Origin: Olsenella uli
GTDB lineage: Bacteria > Actinomycetota > Coriobacteriia > Coriobacteriales > Atopobiaceae
Assembly (NCBI RefSeq): GCF_016900775.1
Contig: NZ_JACJKN010000009.1
Coordinates: 26,814 to 90,813, forward strand
Reading direction: 5' to 3'
DNA: 64,000 bases
Shown: positions 37,352-45,006 of the stretch, piece by piece
How the letters are laid out: each line of letters opens with the position of its first letter
Position numbering within the stretch: position 1 is the first letter of the stretch
Made by a program: the position numbers and the translations under genes
Notes under the pieces: generated by a model
What the model was told of the DNA's origin: nothing
Databases searched by the model: none
Seen by the model: the letters and a program-made list of their open reading frames with translations, nothing else

Positions 37352-38202
37352 GCCCACTCACCCCAAAGCGACTCGTCGGGAATGTCCATGTCCTCGAACT
37401 CTTCCTCGCCCGCGCTTGGGTACGTGTCGAGCACGCTATGAGCCTGAGCCTCCGTAGGCTGCTGCGCGTACATGTTAGGTGGAGTGTGGGTATAGGAAGA
37501 GTCAGGGAAAAGACGTTCTTTTTCTTCTGTATTAATCTGAGGGGCAGCGACTCGCGGACACTCTGGAGCATCGCAGGGTTGCCCTATCTCCGGAGTTAGG
37601 GGAACTCTGGGAACGCTCAGGGTTGCCCTATCTCCTGAGTTAGGGGAACTCTGGGAGGTGTTCAGAGTTGCCCTAACTTTTTCCGTCGCGTCAGAGTTAG
37701 GGCAACTCTGGAGCGATTTAGGGCAACTCTGAACGCTTTCCGGCTCCTCCCCAGAGCGATGTGCTTTGATTCGAACAGTTATGTTTTCTGCGCCGAATGA
37801 AGCGGGGTCGCTCAGCTTGTAGATAGCGGGCCGATGTTGCCCCGCCTCTGCAACAGCCTCTAGCGGAGCGCGCGTCGAGCCGCTGCCTGAGAGAGTGTCG
37901 AGAGCCGACCGGGCTGCTTTCTCTCCGATGCGCGCCGCCTTCGCAAGCGTCCTGAATCCCCTTGCGTAGAAGGGTCTCCCGTCCCGCGTGACCTCACCGC
38001 GCTCCCTGAGCCGGTAGATGTGGGGGATTGCCTTCAGCGCGCTCTTGCGCCTCCTGCCGTCCCTGACTGACTCAGAGACCCACGCACACGCCGCCGCGAT
38101 CCACTCGGCAGCGTCCGCGTCGAGAATCGCGTAAGGCTCGGACGGTTTGCTTTCGTCCGGCACCCCCGGCCAGTCCTCCGGCTTCTGCCACTTGCGCGCC
38201 AT
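37348..38202 (-). CDS. Replication initiator-like protein with internal iterons
   Basis: The 284-residue protein has an N-terminal winged-helix-like region (roughly 30-110; GFRTLAKAARIGEKAARSAL), a middle segment whose DNA is the iteron array and whose residues are Ser/Pro/Cys-rich (repeated QSCP and NS units), and an acidic C-terminus. The plan resembles phage lambda O, where the origin lies inside the initiator gene and the C-terminus contacts the loader protein. ATG at 38202 lies 5 nt below the excisionase stop. Confidence 0.65.
   Translation of the reverse strand: MARKWQKPEDWPGVPDESKPSEPYAILDADAAEWIAAACAWVSESVRDGRRRKSALKAIPHIYRLRERGEVTRDGRPFYARGFRTLAKAARIGEKAARSALDTLSGSGSTRAPLEAVAEAGQHRPAIYKLSDPASFGAENITVRIKAHRSGEEPESVQSCPKSLQSCPNSDATEKVRATLNTSQSSPNSGDRATLSVPRVPLTPEIGQPCDAPECPRVAAPQINTEEKERLFPDSSYTHTPPNMYAQQPTEAQAHSVLDTYPSAGEEEFEDMDIPDESLWGEWA
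37574..37731. repeat. Seven-copy iteron array (candidate element origin)
   Basis: A 13-bp unit, TAGGGCAACTCTG or close variants, occurs at 37597, 37641, 37698 and 37719 on one strand and at 37574, 37618 and 37663 on the other, at steps of about 21-23 bp (one of 35). Orientation alternates for the first six. AT-rich sequence lies alongside (37508-37540). This is an iteron-type origin pattern. Confidence 0.75.
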
Positions 38203-38207
38203 GGTCG

Positions 38208-38426
38208 CTAGTCGAGTCCGAAGGCGGATAGCACGGAGTCGCGGTTGATGCGCCACGCGTTGCGAATCTTCACGCCTTTGATTTGTCCGTCTGCGAGGAG
38301 GTTGTACACGGTGCGGGTGCAAACGCGGCCAAGCTCTGCGACCTGCGCAATTGTAAGAAGCTCAGGAAGTTCCGCAGCACTATTCACGTGCGCGCAACTG
38401 TCGTTCGTCCGCTGCTCAGCAATCAT
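38208..38426 (-). CDS. Excisionase-like helix-turn-helix protein
   Basis: A 72-residue MerR/excisionase-type protein: LLTIAQVAELGRVCTRTVYNLLADGQIKGVKIRNAWRI (in part) is the classic helix_turn_helix_17 pattern. Such proteins either bend DNA for excision or act as regulators. It heads the leftward replication operon, with an operator-like palindrome upstream. Confidence 0.75.
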   Translation of the reverse strand: MIAEQRTNDSCAHVNSAAELPELLTIAQVAELGRVCTRTVYNLLADGQIKGVKIRNAWRINRDSVLSAFGLD

Positions 38427-38705
38427 TTCTTCTCCTCTGCAATTGAATGTCTATTCATATGGATGCATCCGATGCGAGGAGAGTACCTGTTCCGTAATAA
38501 ATGCCCTGTTCAGGGCCAATAACGAGAATTAGTCACGGAGGGGAGACGGATAGCGTTATCCGTGACCAATTCCGAATAAATAATGGGCAAAGTTGGTCAC
38601 ACAAGAAATGGTGGCTGAGAAGCGCATGACAAACCGAGGGCTACATGTATCAAAAAGTTTGTAACAAGCTGTTAACAAAACAAAAGCCAAGGCTCTATTA
38701 CCGTC
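38427..38705. promoter_or_regulatory. Element control region with operator-like palindromes
   Basis: This AT-rich 279-bp gap holds GTCACGGA (38532-38539) inverted as TCCGTGAC (38559-38566), enclosing ACGGATA...TATCCGT (38546-38563), plus a further GGTCAC near 38600. These look like binding sites of the element's own regulator ahead of the xis-rep operon. No gene is seen here. Confidence 0.6.
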
Positions 38706-39434
38706 CTAACGAGACTCGCGGGAGATAGCTATCGAATCCGTTAGGGTTGCTATAGCGCTCAGCTCGTCCGAGTTAAGCGTTTGAAGGTTGCGAGCAATAG
38801 CACATAGCGCTTTGTCTCGCCTGTGTCCGTAGTATGGCTGTCTGCGCCTTGCTTCCAGTACCTGCTCATAGGTCGGAATATCGCTAACACCATCAAACCG
38901 TATAGTCGCGTTTCCGGTCTGCAATGCAACTTGGGCGGTTTCGAAGTGTCTAATAGTCCATTCCTCTAGTTCTGCGAGTTCGCTAGATGTGGCCATGACT
39001 TCCGAGGGGCGTACTTTCCCCGTTCTGCGTGCGAGAGCGCATTTAAGTTCAAATAGGACCCTCTGCCGTGTGGCTCCGCTGCACCCTGTCGGGTCTTCCC
39101 AAAACCTGCGCACAGTGCTATCGCTGGCGAGTCTGTAGTTGTCAGGAAGATCTTCTTCTGGAAGGTTGTCACGCAAGAATCTGATTAGCGCACTTCCGCT
39201 TTTAATCCCCCAGCTATTTGCCAAGGCGTGAAATTCTTCCATCGCGCTATGGCTTCCGTCGCATTTTGAGGCCGCGAGATTGCCCACCGCGTAATCTCTC
39301 ATGGCGCGTCGTAGTTCTTCGGCAAGCTCCCGTGCTCTCTCGGCCTCCGCCTCTAGGGTCTTTGCGTACTGTTCGAGTTCCACGGGGAATACTTGCTCTT
39401 CCGGATTCACGCCGCAAAGAGAGTCTGTTTTCAT
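38706..39434 (-). CDS. Unknown protein of the element, possible regulator
   Basis: A 242-residue protein with a coiled-coil-like N-terminus (residues ~20-45, EQYAKTLEAEAERARELAEEL) and a helical centre. I do not recognise the family and see no clear DNA-binding motif. It starts 10 nt below the integrase stop with GAGGGA in place, so it is co-transcribed with int. It lies next to the palindrome-rich control region, where an element repressor would be expected. Confidence 0.55.
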   Translation of the reverse strand: MKTDSLCGVNPEEQVFPVELEQYAKTLEAEAERARELAEELRRAMRDYAVGNLAASKCDGSHSAMEEFHALANSWGIKSGSALIRFLRDNLPEEDLPDNYRLASDSTVRRFWEDPTGCSGATRQRVLFELKCALARRTGKVRPSEVMATSSELAELEEWTIRHFETAQVALQTGNATIRFDGVSDIPTYEQVLEARRRQPYYGHRRDKALCAIARNLQTLNSDELSAIATLTDSIAISRESR

Positions 39435-39444
39435 GCTCACTCCC

Positions 39445-40668
39445 TCACTCGCCCGCAGCTATCGGGAATTGCAGCGCGTCCGTAACGCCCCCGGTCATGG
39501 CGGATTCAACCAGCGCCGCCGCGCGCCTCTTGGCGTCCGGGTCGGCGCTCGCGTAGATGTTCAGCGTCATGGCCGCGTTGGCGTGTCCTAGGTTGCTTGC
39601 CGCTGTCTTAACGTCCCCGCCTGCAGCTAGGTACATCGTGGCCCACGTGTGCCGCAGGTCGTGGAACGTGACTAGTCTGCCCTCTGTCCCCTTGACCCCG
39701 AGAAGCCGCGTGAGGGCGGTCCAGTCCTTGCTCAGGCGTCCGGGCCTGTAGTAGCCGAGCGGGTCGCCGATTATGTAGGAGCCTTCGGAGAGCGTCGAAA
39801 GCTGCTCGGCGAACTTCGCCCGCTGGACCCTGCGCCACTCGGCAAGCGTGGCCACGAGTGACGCGGGGAGGGCAACGTCTCGCGTCTGGTCTGTCTTGGC
39901 GAGCTTCACGTATGCTCCGCCCTTCCCTGACCCTATCGCCCTGCGCACCCACAGCGTTCCCGCCTTGGCGTCGAGGTCGCGCCACTGTAGCCCGCATATC
40001 TCGCCCTCCCTCAGGCCCGTGTAAAGCGCTATGCGCGCCGCCACGGTGACCGGGGAGAGATCCAGAGCGTCAAGCTTGCCCAGAAGCGCCGCCCTGCCGT
40101 TGGTGTCCAGCGCGTTGATTCCCGCGCGCTTCTTGGTCCTCTTGGGCGGCTTAACTGCGTCAACTGGGTTCTTGGCTATCACGTCGAGGTCAACGGCTTC
40201 CTTCATGGCCTGCTTCAGTAGCCTGTGTGCCTTGCCGACTGTGGATGAGGAGAGGCCGCGCGACGTGAGTTCCGCCTCCCACTCCTGTACCTGCTCGGGC
40301 CTGAGTTTGCCGACGGTGACTTTCTGGAACCCCTCTCGTATGTACTTGGCTGAGGTGCGGTAGCCGGACACGGTTGATGCTTCTATTGCGTTGGACTCCT
40401 CCAGACGGGAAACCATGCGGTCAACGTAGTTCGGCACGGTCATGCGCGCAGAGGCAATCACGCTCGGCCCTCTCTCGGCCTCCCTCTCCGCCTCGTTCTC
40501 CATCTCCGCGCGCCACGCGGCAAGCTCGCGCTTGGCCTCCGCCTTCCCCGTCGCGGTCAGGGCCTTGGAGCGCTTGCGGCGCTTGCCGTCCTCGTCCTTG
40601 TAGTCGAGGAACCCACGCCACCCCTTGCAGTCCTTGCGCTGCTGTAGGTATGCCGCCGTGTAGAACAT
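39445..40668 (-). CDS. int: Tyrosine site-specific integrase
   Basis: The 407-residue phage-type integrase has an N-terminal arm-binding-like region (KGWRGFLDYKDEDGKRRKRSK), a SAM-like core-binding domain, and a catalytic domain with TGLREGE (Arg I), HDLRHTWATM (His-x-x-Arg) and LGHANAAMTLNIYAS (Tyr nucleophile). It should recombine the 68-bp att sequence in tRNA-Lys. ATG at 40668 follows GGAGGGG. It lies next to attR, as is typical. Confidence 0.95.
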   Translation of the reverse strand: MFYTAAYLQQRKDCKGWRGFLDYKDEDGKRRKRSKALTATGKAEAKRELAAWRAEMENEAEREAERGPSVIASARMTVPNYVDRMVSRLEESNAIEASTVSGYRTSAKYIREGFQKVTVGKLRPEQVQEWEAELTSRGLSSSTVGKAHRLLKQAMKEAVDLDVIAKNPVDAVKPPKRTKKRAGINALDTNGRAALLGKLDALDLSPVTVAARIALYTGLREGEICGLQWRDLDAKAGTLWVRRAIGSGKGGAYVKLAKTDQTRDVALPASLVATLAEWRRVQRAKFAEQLSTLSEGSYIIGDPLGYYRPGRLSKDWTALTRLLGVKGTEGRLVTFHDLRHTWATMYLAAGGDVKTAASNLGHANAAMTLNIYASADPDAKRRAAALVESAMTGGVTDALQFPIAAGE

Positions 40669-40704
40669 GACCCCTCCGCTCAACTGCTACTTCGTCTGTG
40701 GCAA

Positions 40705-40735
40705 TCGGTACCTAAATCGGTACCAAATCGGTACC
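40705..40735. promoter_or_regulatory. Integrase arm-type site candidates, right
   Basis: Three direct TCGGTACC words at 40705, 40717 and 40728, matching the set near attL in sequence, number and orientation. They lie between int and attR. Confidence 0.65.
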
Positions 40736-40856
40736 AAACTCCCGTTGCGAGTGATTCTAACATATTCTAAACTATGCATAAGGATTCGCTATTGACCTGC
40801 GGAAATGTTGCGAATGGTGACAAAGGGTTCATAGGGAGTTTTTGCAGAAATAAACT

Positions 40857-40924
40857 CTTTTAATCCCAAGGCCCAGGGTTCGAACCCCTGAGGGCGCACC
40901 ATCGCATCGTGGCAGGTCAGAGGC
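40857..40924. repeat. attR of the tRNA-Lys element
   Basis: A 68-bp copy of attL. It holds only the 3' half of tRNA-Lys and is therefore not a functional tRNA gene. Confidence 0.92.
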
Positions 40925-40968
40925 GCTCGGCCCCTGGCCTGCTTCTGTGACAGGCGCCGCGGCGCCCA

Positions 40969-41023
40969 GGGCGAGAAGAACCTCCCGCCGCCGAGCCCCG
41001 CAACCGCGAGGTTCTTCTCGCCC
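40969..41023. repeat. Inverted pair of GAGAAGAAC words
   Basis: Perfect 16-bp arms (GGGCGAGAAGAACCTC, 40969-40984 and 41008-41023) around 23 bp, between the element and the transaldolase gene. It could terminate transcription, but T tracts are absent. The words belong to a set repeated across the window. Confidence 0.65.
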
Positions 41024-41209
41024 GCGCCGCGCGTCGCGGGCCTGAATTGCGGCCGACCCTCGTTCACGACGGGCGTTCCTGCCGTGTATCATGCCGTGTA
41101 GTGGTGTTTCTTGGTATCCTCCCCCCGCGGGGAGGGCGCAACGCCTACTATGGACGGGGCGTGTTGGAATGGTGCGGCGCCGCCGTGCCGTGCAGGAAGG
41201 GGACGGGCC

Positions 41210-41890
41210 ATGAAGTTCTTCATCGACACCGCTGACCTCGACGAGATTCGCGAGGCCGCGAGCTGGGGCGTGCTTTCCGGCGTGACCACCAACCCGTCCC
41301 TCTACGCCAAGACCGGGGGCAAGCTCGCCGACTTCGAGCCGCACATGGTGAAGATCTGCCAGATCTGCGAGGGCCTGCCCGTCTCGGCCGAGTCCACCGC
41401 GGCCACGACCGAGGCCATGGTCGAGGAGGGCCGCCGCCTTGCGGCGCTCGCCCCCAACATCGTGGTCAAGCTGCCGATCTGCGAGGCATCCCTGCCCGCG
41501 ACGCACCAGCTTGCCGCCGAGGGCATCCGCGTGAACATGACGCTGGTCTTCTCGGCCCCGCAGGCGCTTCTCGCCGCCCGCGCCGGCGCGCGCTACATCA
41601 GCCCGTTCGTCGGCCGCTTCGACGACATCGGGGACGAGGGGCTCGACCACCTCGCCGAGGTCGTTGCCGCCGTCAAGAACTACACCTACGGCTACTGGGA
41701 CGACGAGGGCGGCGTCGAGATCATCACCGCCTCCGTCCGCACGCCGCACCACGTCACCCAGGCCGCGCTCATGGGGGCCGACATTGCCACCGTGCCCTTT
41801 GGCGCGCTCAAGAAGTGCCTGCACCACCCGCTCACCGACCAGGGCCTCGCCGGCTTCGAGGCCGACTGGAAGAAAGTCACGCAGGCCTAG
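41210..41890 (+). CDS. tal: Transaldolase (TalC/FSA-type short form)
   Basis: The 226-residue TIM-barrel protein begins MKFFIDTADLDEIREA with GVTTNPSL, has the Schiff-base lysine in NIVVKLP, and ends in the GADIATVPF motif of short transaldolases/fructose-6-phosphate aldolase-like enzymes. It exchanges dihydroxyacetone units between sugar phosphates. AGGAAGGGGA precedes the ATG. It heads a cluster with transketolase and rpiB, together a non-oxidative pentose phosphate set. Confidence 0.93.
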   Translation: MKFFIDTADLDEIREAASWGVLSGVTTNPSLYAKTGGKLADFEPHMVKICQICEGLPVSAESTAATTEAMVEEGRRLAALAPNIVVKLPICEASLPATHQLAAEGIRVNMTLVFSAPQALLAARAGARYISPFVGRFDDIGDEGLDHLAEVVAAVKNYTYGYWDDEGGVEIITASVRTPHHVTQAALMGADIATVPFGALKKCLHHPLTDQGLAGFEADWKKVTQA

Positions 41891-41929
41891 CACCCGCCCG
41901 TCCCCCGCACATCGCACGAAGGAGAACAC

Positions 41930-42760
41930 ATGACCGATGACGAGCTCAGGAAGGTTGCCAACGAGGTCCGCAAGGGCATCGTCATTGGCACCCACGCCGC
42001 CAAGTCGGGACACCCCGGCGGCTCGCTCTCTGCCGCCGACATCCTCACCTACCTCTACTTCGAGGAGATGAACGTCGATCCGGCCGACCCCCGCAAGGCG
42101 GACCGCGACCGGCTCGTCCTCTCCAAGGGCCACGCCGCGCCTGGCCTCTACGCCGTGCTCGCCGAGCGCGGGTACTTCCCCAAGGAGGACCTCAAGACGC
42201 TGCGCCACATTGGCTCCCACCTGCAGGGCCACCCCAACATGAACGACACGCCCGGCGTGGACATGTCCACCGGCAGCCTTGGCCAGGGCGTCTCGGCAGC
42301 GGCGGGCATGGCGCTCGCCTCCAAGGTGTGGGGCGACGGCTACCGCGTCTACGCGGTCCTCGGCGACGGCGAGATCGAGGAGGGGCAGGTCTGGGAGGCC
42401 GCCATGTTCGCGGGCAACCACGGCCTGGACAACCTCGTGCTCGTGGTGGACCACAACGGCCTGCAGATCGACGGCACCATCGAGGAGGTCAACTCCGCGA
42501 TGCCCATCGCCGACAAGTTCCGCGCCTTCAAGTTCCACGTGATCGAGCTCGCGGACGGCAACGACATGGCGCAGGTGCGCGCCGCCTTTGCCGCGGCCCG
42601 CGAGGTCACGGGGCAGCCCGTGTGCATCGTCGCCGAGACGGTCAAGGGCAAGGGCGTCTCCTTCATGGAGAACGAGGTCGACTGGCACGGCAAGGGACCG
42701 AACGACGAGCAGTACGAGCAGGCCCTCGCCGAGCTCGAGGCCGCTGGGAAGGAGCTCTAG
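41930..42760 (+). CDS. Transketolase N-terminal (ThDP-binding) subunit
   Basis: The 276-residue protein holds the thiamine-diphosphate-binding half: SGHPGGSLSAADILT, SKGHAAPGLYAVL, GSLGQGVSAAAGMAL and the GDGEIEEGQVWEAAMFA(G)N metal motif. Together with the next gene it makes one split transketolase. The subunits are separated by a single base, so they are translated together. AAGGAG lies before the ATG. Confidence 0.95.
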   Translation: MTDDELRKVANEVRKGIVIGTHAAKSGHPGGSLSAADILTYLYFEEMNVDPADPRKADRDRLVLSKGHAAPGLYAVLAERGYFPKEDLKTLRHIGSHLQGHPNMNDTPGVDMSTGSLGQGVSAAAGMALASKVWGDGYRVYAVLGDGEIEEGQVWEAAMFAGNHGLDNLVLVVDHNGLQIDGTIEEVNSAMPIADKFRAFKFHVIELADGNDMAQVRAAFAAAREVTGQPVCIVAETVKGKGVSFMENEVDWHGKGPNDEQYEQALAELEAAGKEL

Positions 42761-42761
42761 G

Positions 42762-43700
42762 ATGGCTGACGTCAAGAAGGTGGCCACGCGCGTGAGCTAC
42801 GGCGAGACGCTTGTCGAGCTGGGGGCCGAGCACGACGACTTCGTCGTCCTCGACGCCGACCTCGCCGCCTCCACCCAGACCGGCAAGTTCAAGGCCGCCT
42901 ACCCCGACCGGTTCTTCGACGTGGGCATTGCCGAGCAGAACCTCATGAGCCTCGCGGCGGGCATTGCCACCACGGGCCGCACGGCCTTCGTGAGCAGCTT
43001 TGCCATGTTCGCCGCCGGCCGCGCCTGGGAGCAGGTGCGCAACTCCATCGCCTACCCCCACCTCAACGTGAAGGTCTGCGCCTCCCACGCGGGCCTCTCC
43101 GTGGGCGAGGACGGCGCCACCCACCAGTGCTGCGAGGACATCGCGCTCATGCGCGCCATCCCGGGCATGACGGTCGTCGTTCCGGCCGACGACGTGGAGG
43201 CCCGCGCCGCCACGCGCGCCGCCTACGAGCACGAGGGTCCCATGTACCTGCGCCTCGCCCGCCTGGCCACGCCCGTCATCAACGACCCCGAGACCTACGA
43301 GTTCAAGCTCGGCAAGGGCATCGTCCTGCGCGAGGGCACCGACGTCACGATCGTGGCCTGCGGCCTCATGGTCGGCGAGGCGCTCGCCGCCGCCGACGAG
43401 CTCGCCGCGCGCGGCGTCTCCGCCGAGGTGATCAACATCCACACGATCAAGCCAATCGACGCCGAGCTCCTGCTCGCGAGCGCCGCCAAGACCGGGCGCG
43501 TGGTCACCGCCGAGGAGCACTCCGTCATCGGCGGCCTGGGCGACGCGGTCCTCTCCGCGCTCGCGGAGCATCCCGTGCCGCTGCGCAAGCTCGGCGTGAA
43601 CGACGCCTTTGGCGAGTCCGGCCCCGCGCTCGACCTGCTGCACCTCCACCACCTCGACGCCGCGGGCATCATCTCCGCCGTCGAGGGCCTGCTCGCCTAA
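42762..43700 (+). CDS. Transketolase C-terminal (pyrimidine-binding) subunit
   Basis: The 312-residue partner has VLDADLAASTQTGKF, the catalytic glutamate in DVGIAEQNLMSLAAGIA and the C-terminal VTAEEHSVIGGLG. It completes the split transketolase. ATG at 42762 follows the upstream stop by 1 nt. Its stop codon lies within a short inverted repeat (43695-43723). Confidence 0.95.
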   Translation: MADVKKVATRVSYGETLVELGAEHDDFVVLDADLAASTQTGKFKAAYPDRFFDVGIAEQNLMSLAAGIATTGRTAFVSSFAMFAAGRAWEQVRNSIAYPHLNVKVCASHAGLSVGEDGATHQCCEDIALMRAIPGMTVVVPADDVEARAATRAAYEHEGPMYLRLARLATPVINDPETYEFKLGKGIVLREGTDVTIVACGLMVGEALAAADELAARGVSAEVINIHTIKPIDAELLLASAAKTGRVVTAEEHSVIGGLGDAVLSALAEHPVPLRKLGVNDAFGESGPALDLLHLHHLDAAGIISAVEGLLA

Positions 43701-43723
43701 AAGGGGACAGACCCCTTTTAGGC
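43695..43723. repeat. Short inverted repeat spanning the transketolase stop codon
   Basis: GCCTAAAAGGGG and CCCCTTTTAGGC, 12-bp perfect arms around ACAGA. It is a variant of the GGGACTGTCCC group. The gene's TAA is part of the left arm. Confidence 0.75.
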
Positions 43724-43754
43724 ATACCCGCGTCCGTCTGATAGGGAGAAGAAC

Positions 43755-44222
43755 ATGAAGCTCGCCATTGGTAACGACCACTCCGCCCTCGCCATCAAGG
43801 CCGAGGTCGTGGGGCACCTGAAGCAGCGCGGCGACATCGAGCTCGTTGACGTGGGGACCAACTCCGAGGAGAGCTTCGACTACGCCATCAGCGGCTACCG
43901 CGTGGCGCGCCTCGTTGCGGACGGCGAGGTCGACGGCGGCATCCTCATCTGCGGCACCGGCGTGGGCATAAGCCTCGCCGCCAACAAGGTGCACGGCATT
44001 CGCGCGTGCGTCTGCTCCGAGCCGTACTCGGCCGAGCTCTCCCGTCGTCACAACAACAGCAACATCATCTGCTTTGGCGCCCGCGTCGTGGGACCCGAGG
44101 TCGCCAAGCAGATCGTGGACGCCTGGCTCGGCGCGGAGTTCGAGGGCGGCCGCCACGCCCGCCGCGTCGCGCAGATTATGGAGATCGAGGAGACCCAGCA
44201 CCTCGCTGCCGCTGAGGAGTAA
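43755..44222 (+). CDS. rpiB: Ribose-5-phosphate isomerase B
   Basis: The 155-residue protein begins MKLAIGNDHSALAIKAEV, with the RpiB catalytic CGTGVGISLAANK and RHNNSNIICFGAR motifs. It interconverts ribose-5-P and ribulose-5-P, completing the pathway with transaldolase and transketolase. AGGGAGAAGAAC lies before the ATG. It ends 3 bp before a long inverted repeat shared with the convergent TetR gene. Confidence 0.95.
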   Translation: MKLAIGNDHSALAIKAEVVGHLKQRGDIELVDVGTNSEESFDYAISGYRVARLVADGEVDGGILICGTGVGISLAANKVHGIRACVCSEPYSAELSRRHNNSNIICFGARVVGPEVAKQIVDAWLGAEFEGGRHARRVAQIMEIEETQHLAAAEE

Positions 44223-44224
44223 GG

Positions 44225-44324
44225 GACCTGACAAAGGCGACCTGACAAAGGTGACAGGGGCAAGTGTCATGATTTTTCATGACACTTGCCCCTGTCACCT
44301 TTGTCAGGTCGCCTTTGTCAGGTC
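44225..44324. repeat. TGACAAAGGTG-family inverted repeat, copy 6 (double unit)
   Basis: Perfect 48-bp arms (44225-44272 and 44277-44324) with a 4-nt T-rich loop. Each arm begins with an extra CCTGACAAAGGCGA unit before the standard one. It fills the gap between the convergent rpiB and TetR genes and touches the TetR stop codon. Confidence 0.88.
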
Positions 44325-44862
44325 AGAGCTGCGCCACGGCCTCGGCGGCCTCGGCGATGGCGTCTATGACGAGCTGACGGTCCTTCTCGCCCACGCCGCG
44401 CGCGTAGCGCATGTAGGCGGCGTGGCTCCCGTGCACCTGGTAGGCAAGCAGCACGTTGAAGCGCAGGTCCTCCGCGCGCTCCGGGCTCGTCTCGAGCACG
44501 CGCCTGCGCAGCGCGCGCTCGACGCTCTCCACAAGGGCGTGCTCCTGCCCGCGCGAGAAGAGCGCGTCAACCTCGTCCCCGCGCGCCACGAACGCGGAGA
44601 AGAGCTCGCGGACGAAGGCCCGCGCGTCCCGGAGAAAGCCGTCCGGCGCGGAGAGGCCGTCGACCACCTGGCCCACCAGCTCGTCCTGAAGCTCGGACGA
44701 AAGCTCGACGATGCTGTGATAGTGCAGGTAGAACGTGGCCTTGCTGACCTCCGCCCGCTCACAGAGCTCACGGACGGAGATGCGCTCGAGCGGCCGCTCC
44801 CGCCGCAGGGCGAGAAACGCCTCGCGCAGCGCCCGCAGGGTCTTTCTCGTCCTGAGGTCCAT
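44323..44862 (-). CDS. TetR/AcrR family transcriptional regulator
   Basis: The 179-residue protein has the N-terminal TetR helix-turn-helix (ISVRELCERAEVSKATFYLHYHSI) and a helical ligand/dimer domain. ATG at 44862 follows AGGAG. A perfect GTCCAGTACTGGAC palindrome lies 22 bp upstream, a likely operator for self-control and perhaps control of the divergent glgB. The ligand is unknown. Confidence 0.9.
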   Translation of the reverse strand: MDLRTRKTLRALREAFLALRRERPLERISVRELCERAEVSKATFYLHYHSIVELSSELQDELVGQVVDGLSAPDGFLRDARAFVRELFSAFVARGDEVDALFSRGQEHALVESVERALRRRVLETSPERAEDLRFNVLLAYQVHGSHAAYMRYARGVGEKDRQLVIDAIAEAAEAVAQL

Positions 44863-44884
44863 TTCTCGTCTCCTCGTCAGAAGT

Positions 44885-44898
44885 GTCCAGTACTGGAC
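44885..44898. promoter_or_regulatory. Operator-like palindrome between TetR gene and glgB
   Basis: GTCCAGTACTGGAC is a perfect 14-bp palindrome in the divergent gap; a second half-like AATGTCC and a CTAGTCAAATACTAG element follow. It fits a TetR operator. Confidence 0.65.
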
Positions 44899-45006
44899 GA
44901 ATGTCCAAAAGTGTAGATGGCCCTTTCGCAGGCCTCTGGTTACATTGATTCTAGTCAAATACTAGACGGTGGTATAGAAGCAGGCCACTGAGACCGAGGG
45001 AGGGTC

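Larger units (their letters stand above)
34948..40924. mobile_element. 5.9-kb integrated replicating element (satellite-like) in tRNA-Lys
   Basis: Bounded by 68-bp perfect direct repeats that start in the tRNA-Lys anticodon loop. Contents from left: three tiny rightward genes, then leftward genes for an unknown protein, a DnaC-like ATPase, an iteron-containing initiator, an excisionase-like protein, an unknown possible regulator and a tyrosine integrase next to attR. There are no capsid, packaging, relaxase or conjugation genes, so spread would need a helper. It resembles phage-inducible chromosomal islands in layout, but no specific family is identified. Confidence 0.85.

Noticed and set aside
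37550..37740. Repeat array as a CRISPR
   Set aside because: Units are 13 bp, alternate in orientation, lie inside a reading frame and have no cas genes nearby; an iteron origin fits better.
40857..40932. Second tRNA-Lys gene
   Set aside because: Only the 3' part from the anticodon loop is present; it is attR.
41930..43700. Transketolase broken by a frameshift
   Set aside because: The two halves have their own starts and stops at the standard domain boundary; split transketolases are common in bacteria and archaea.
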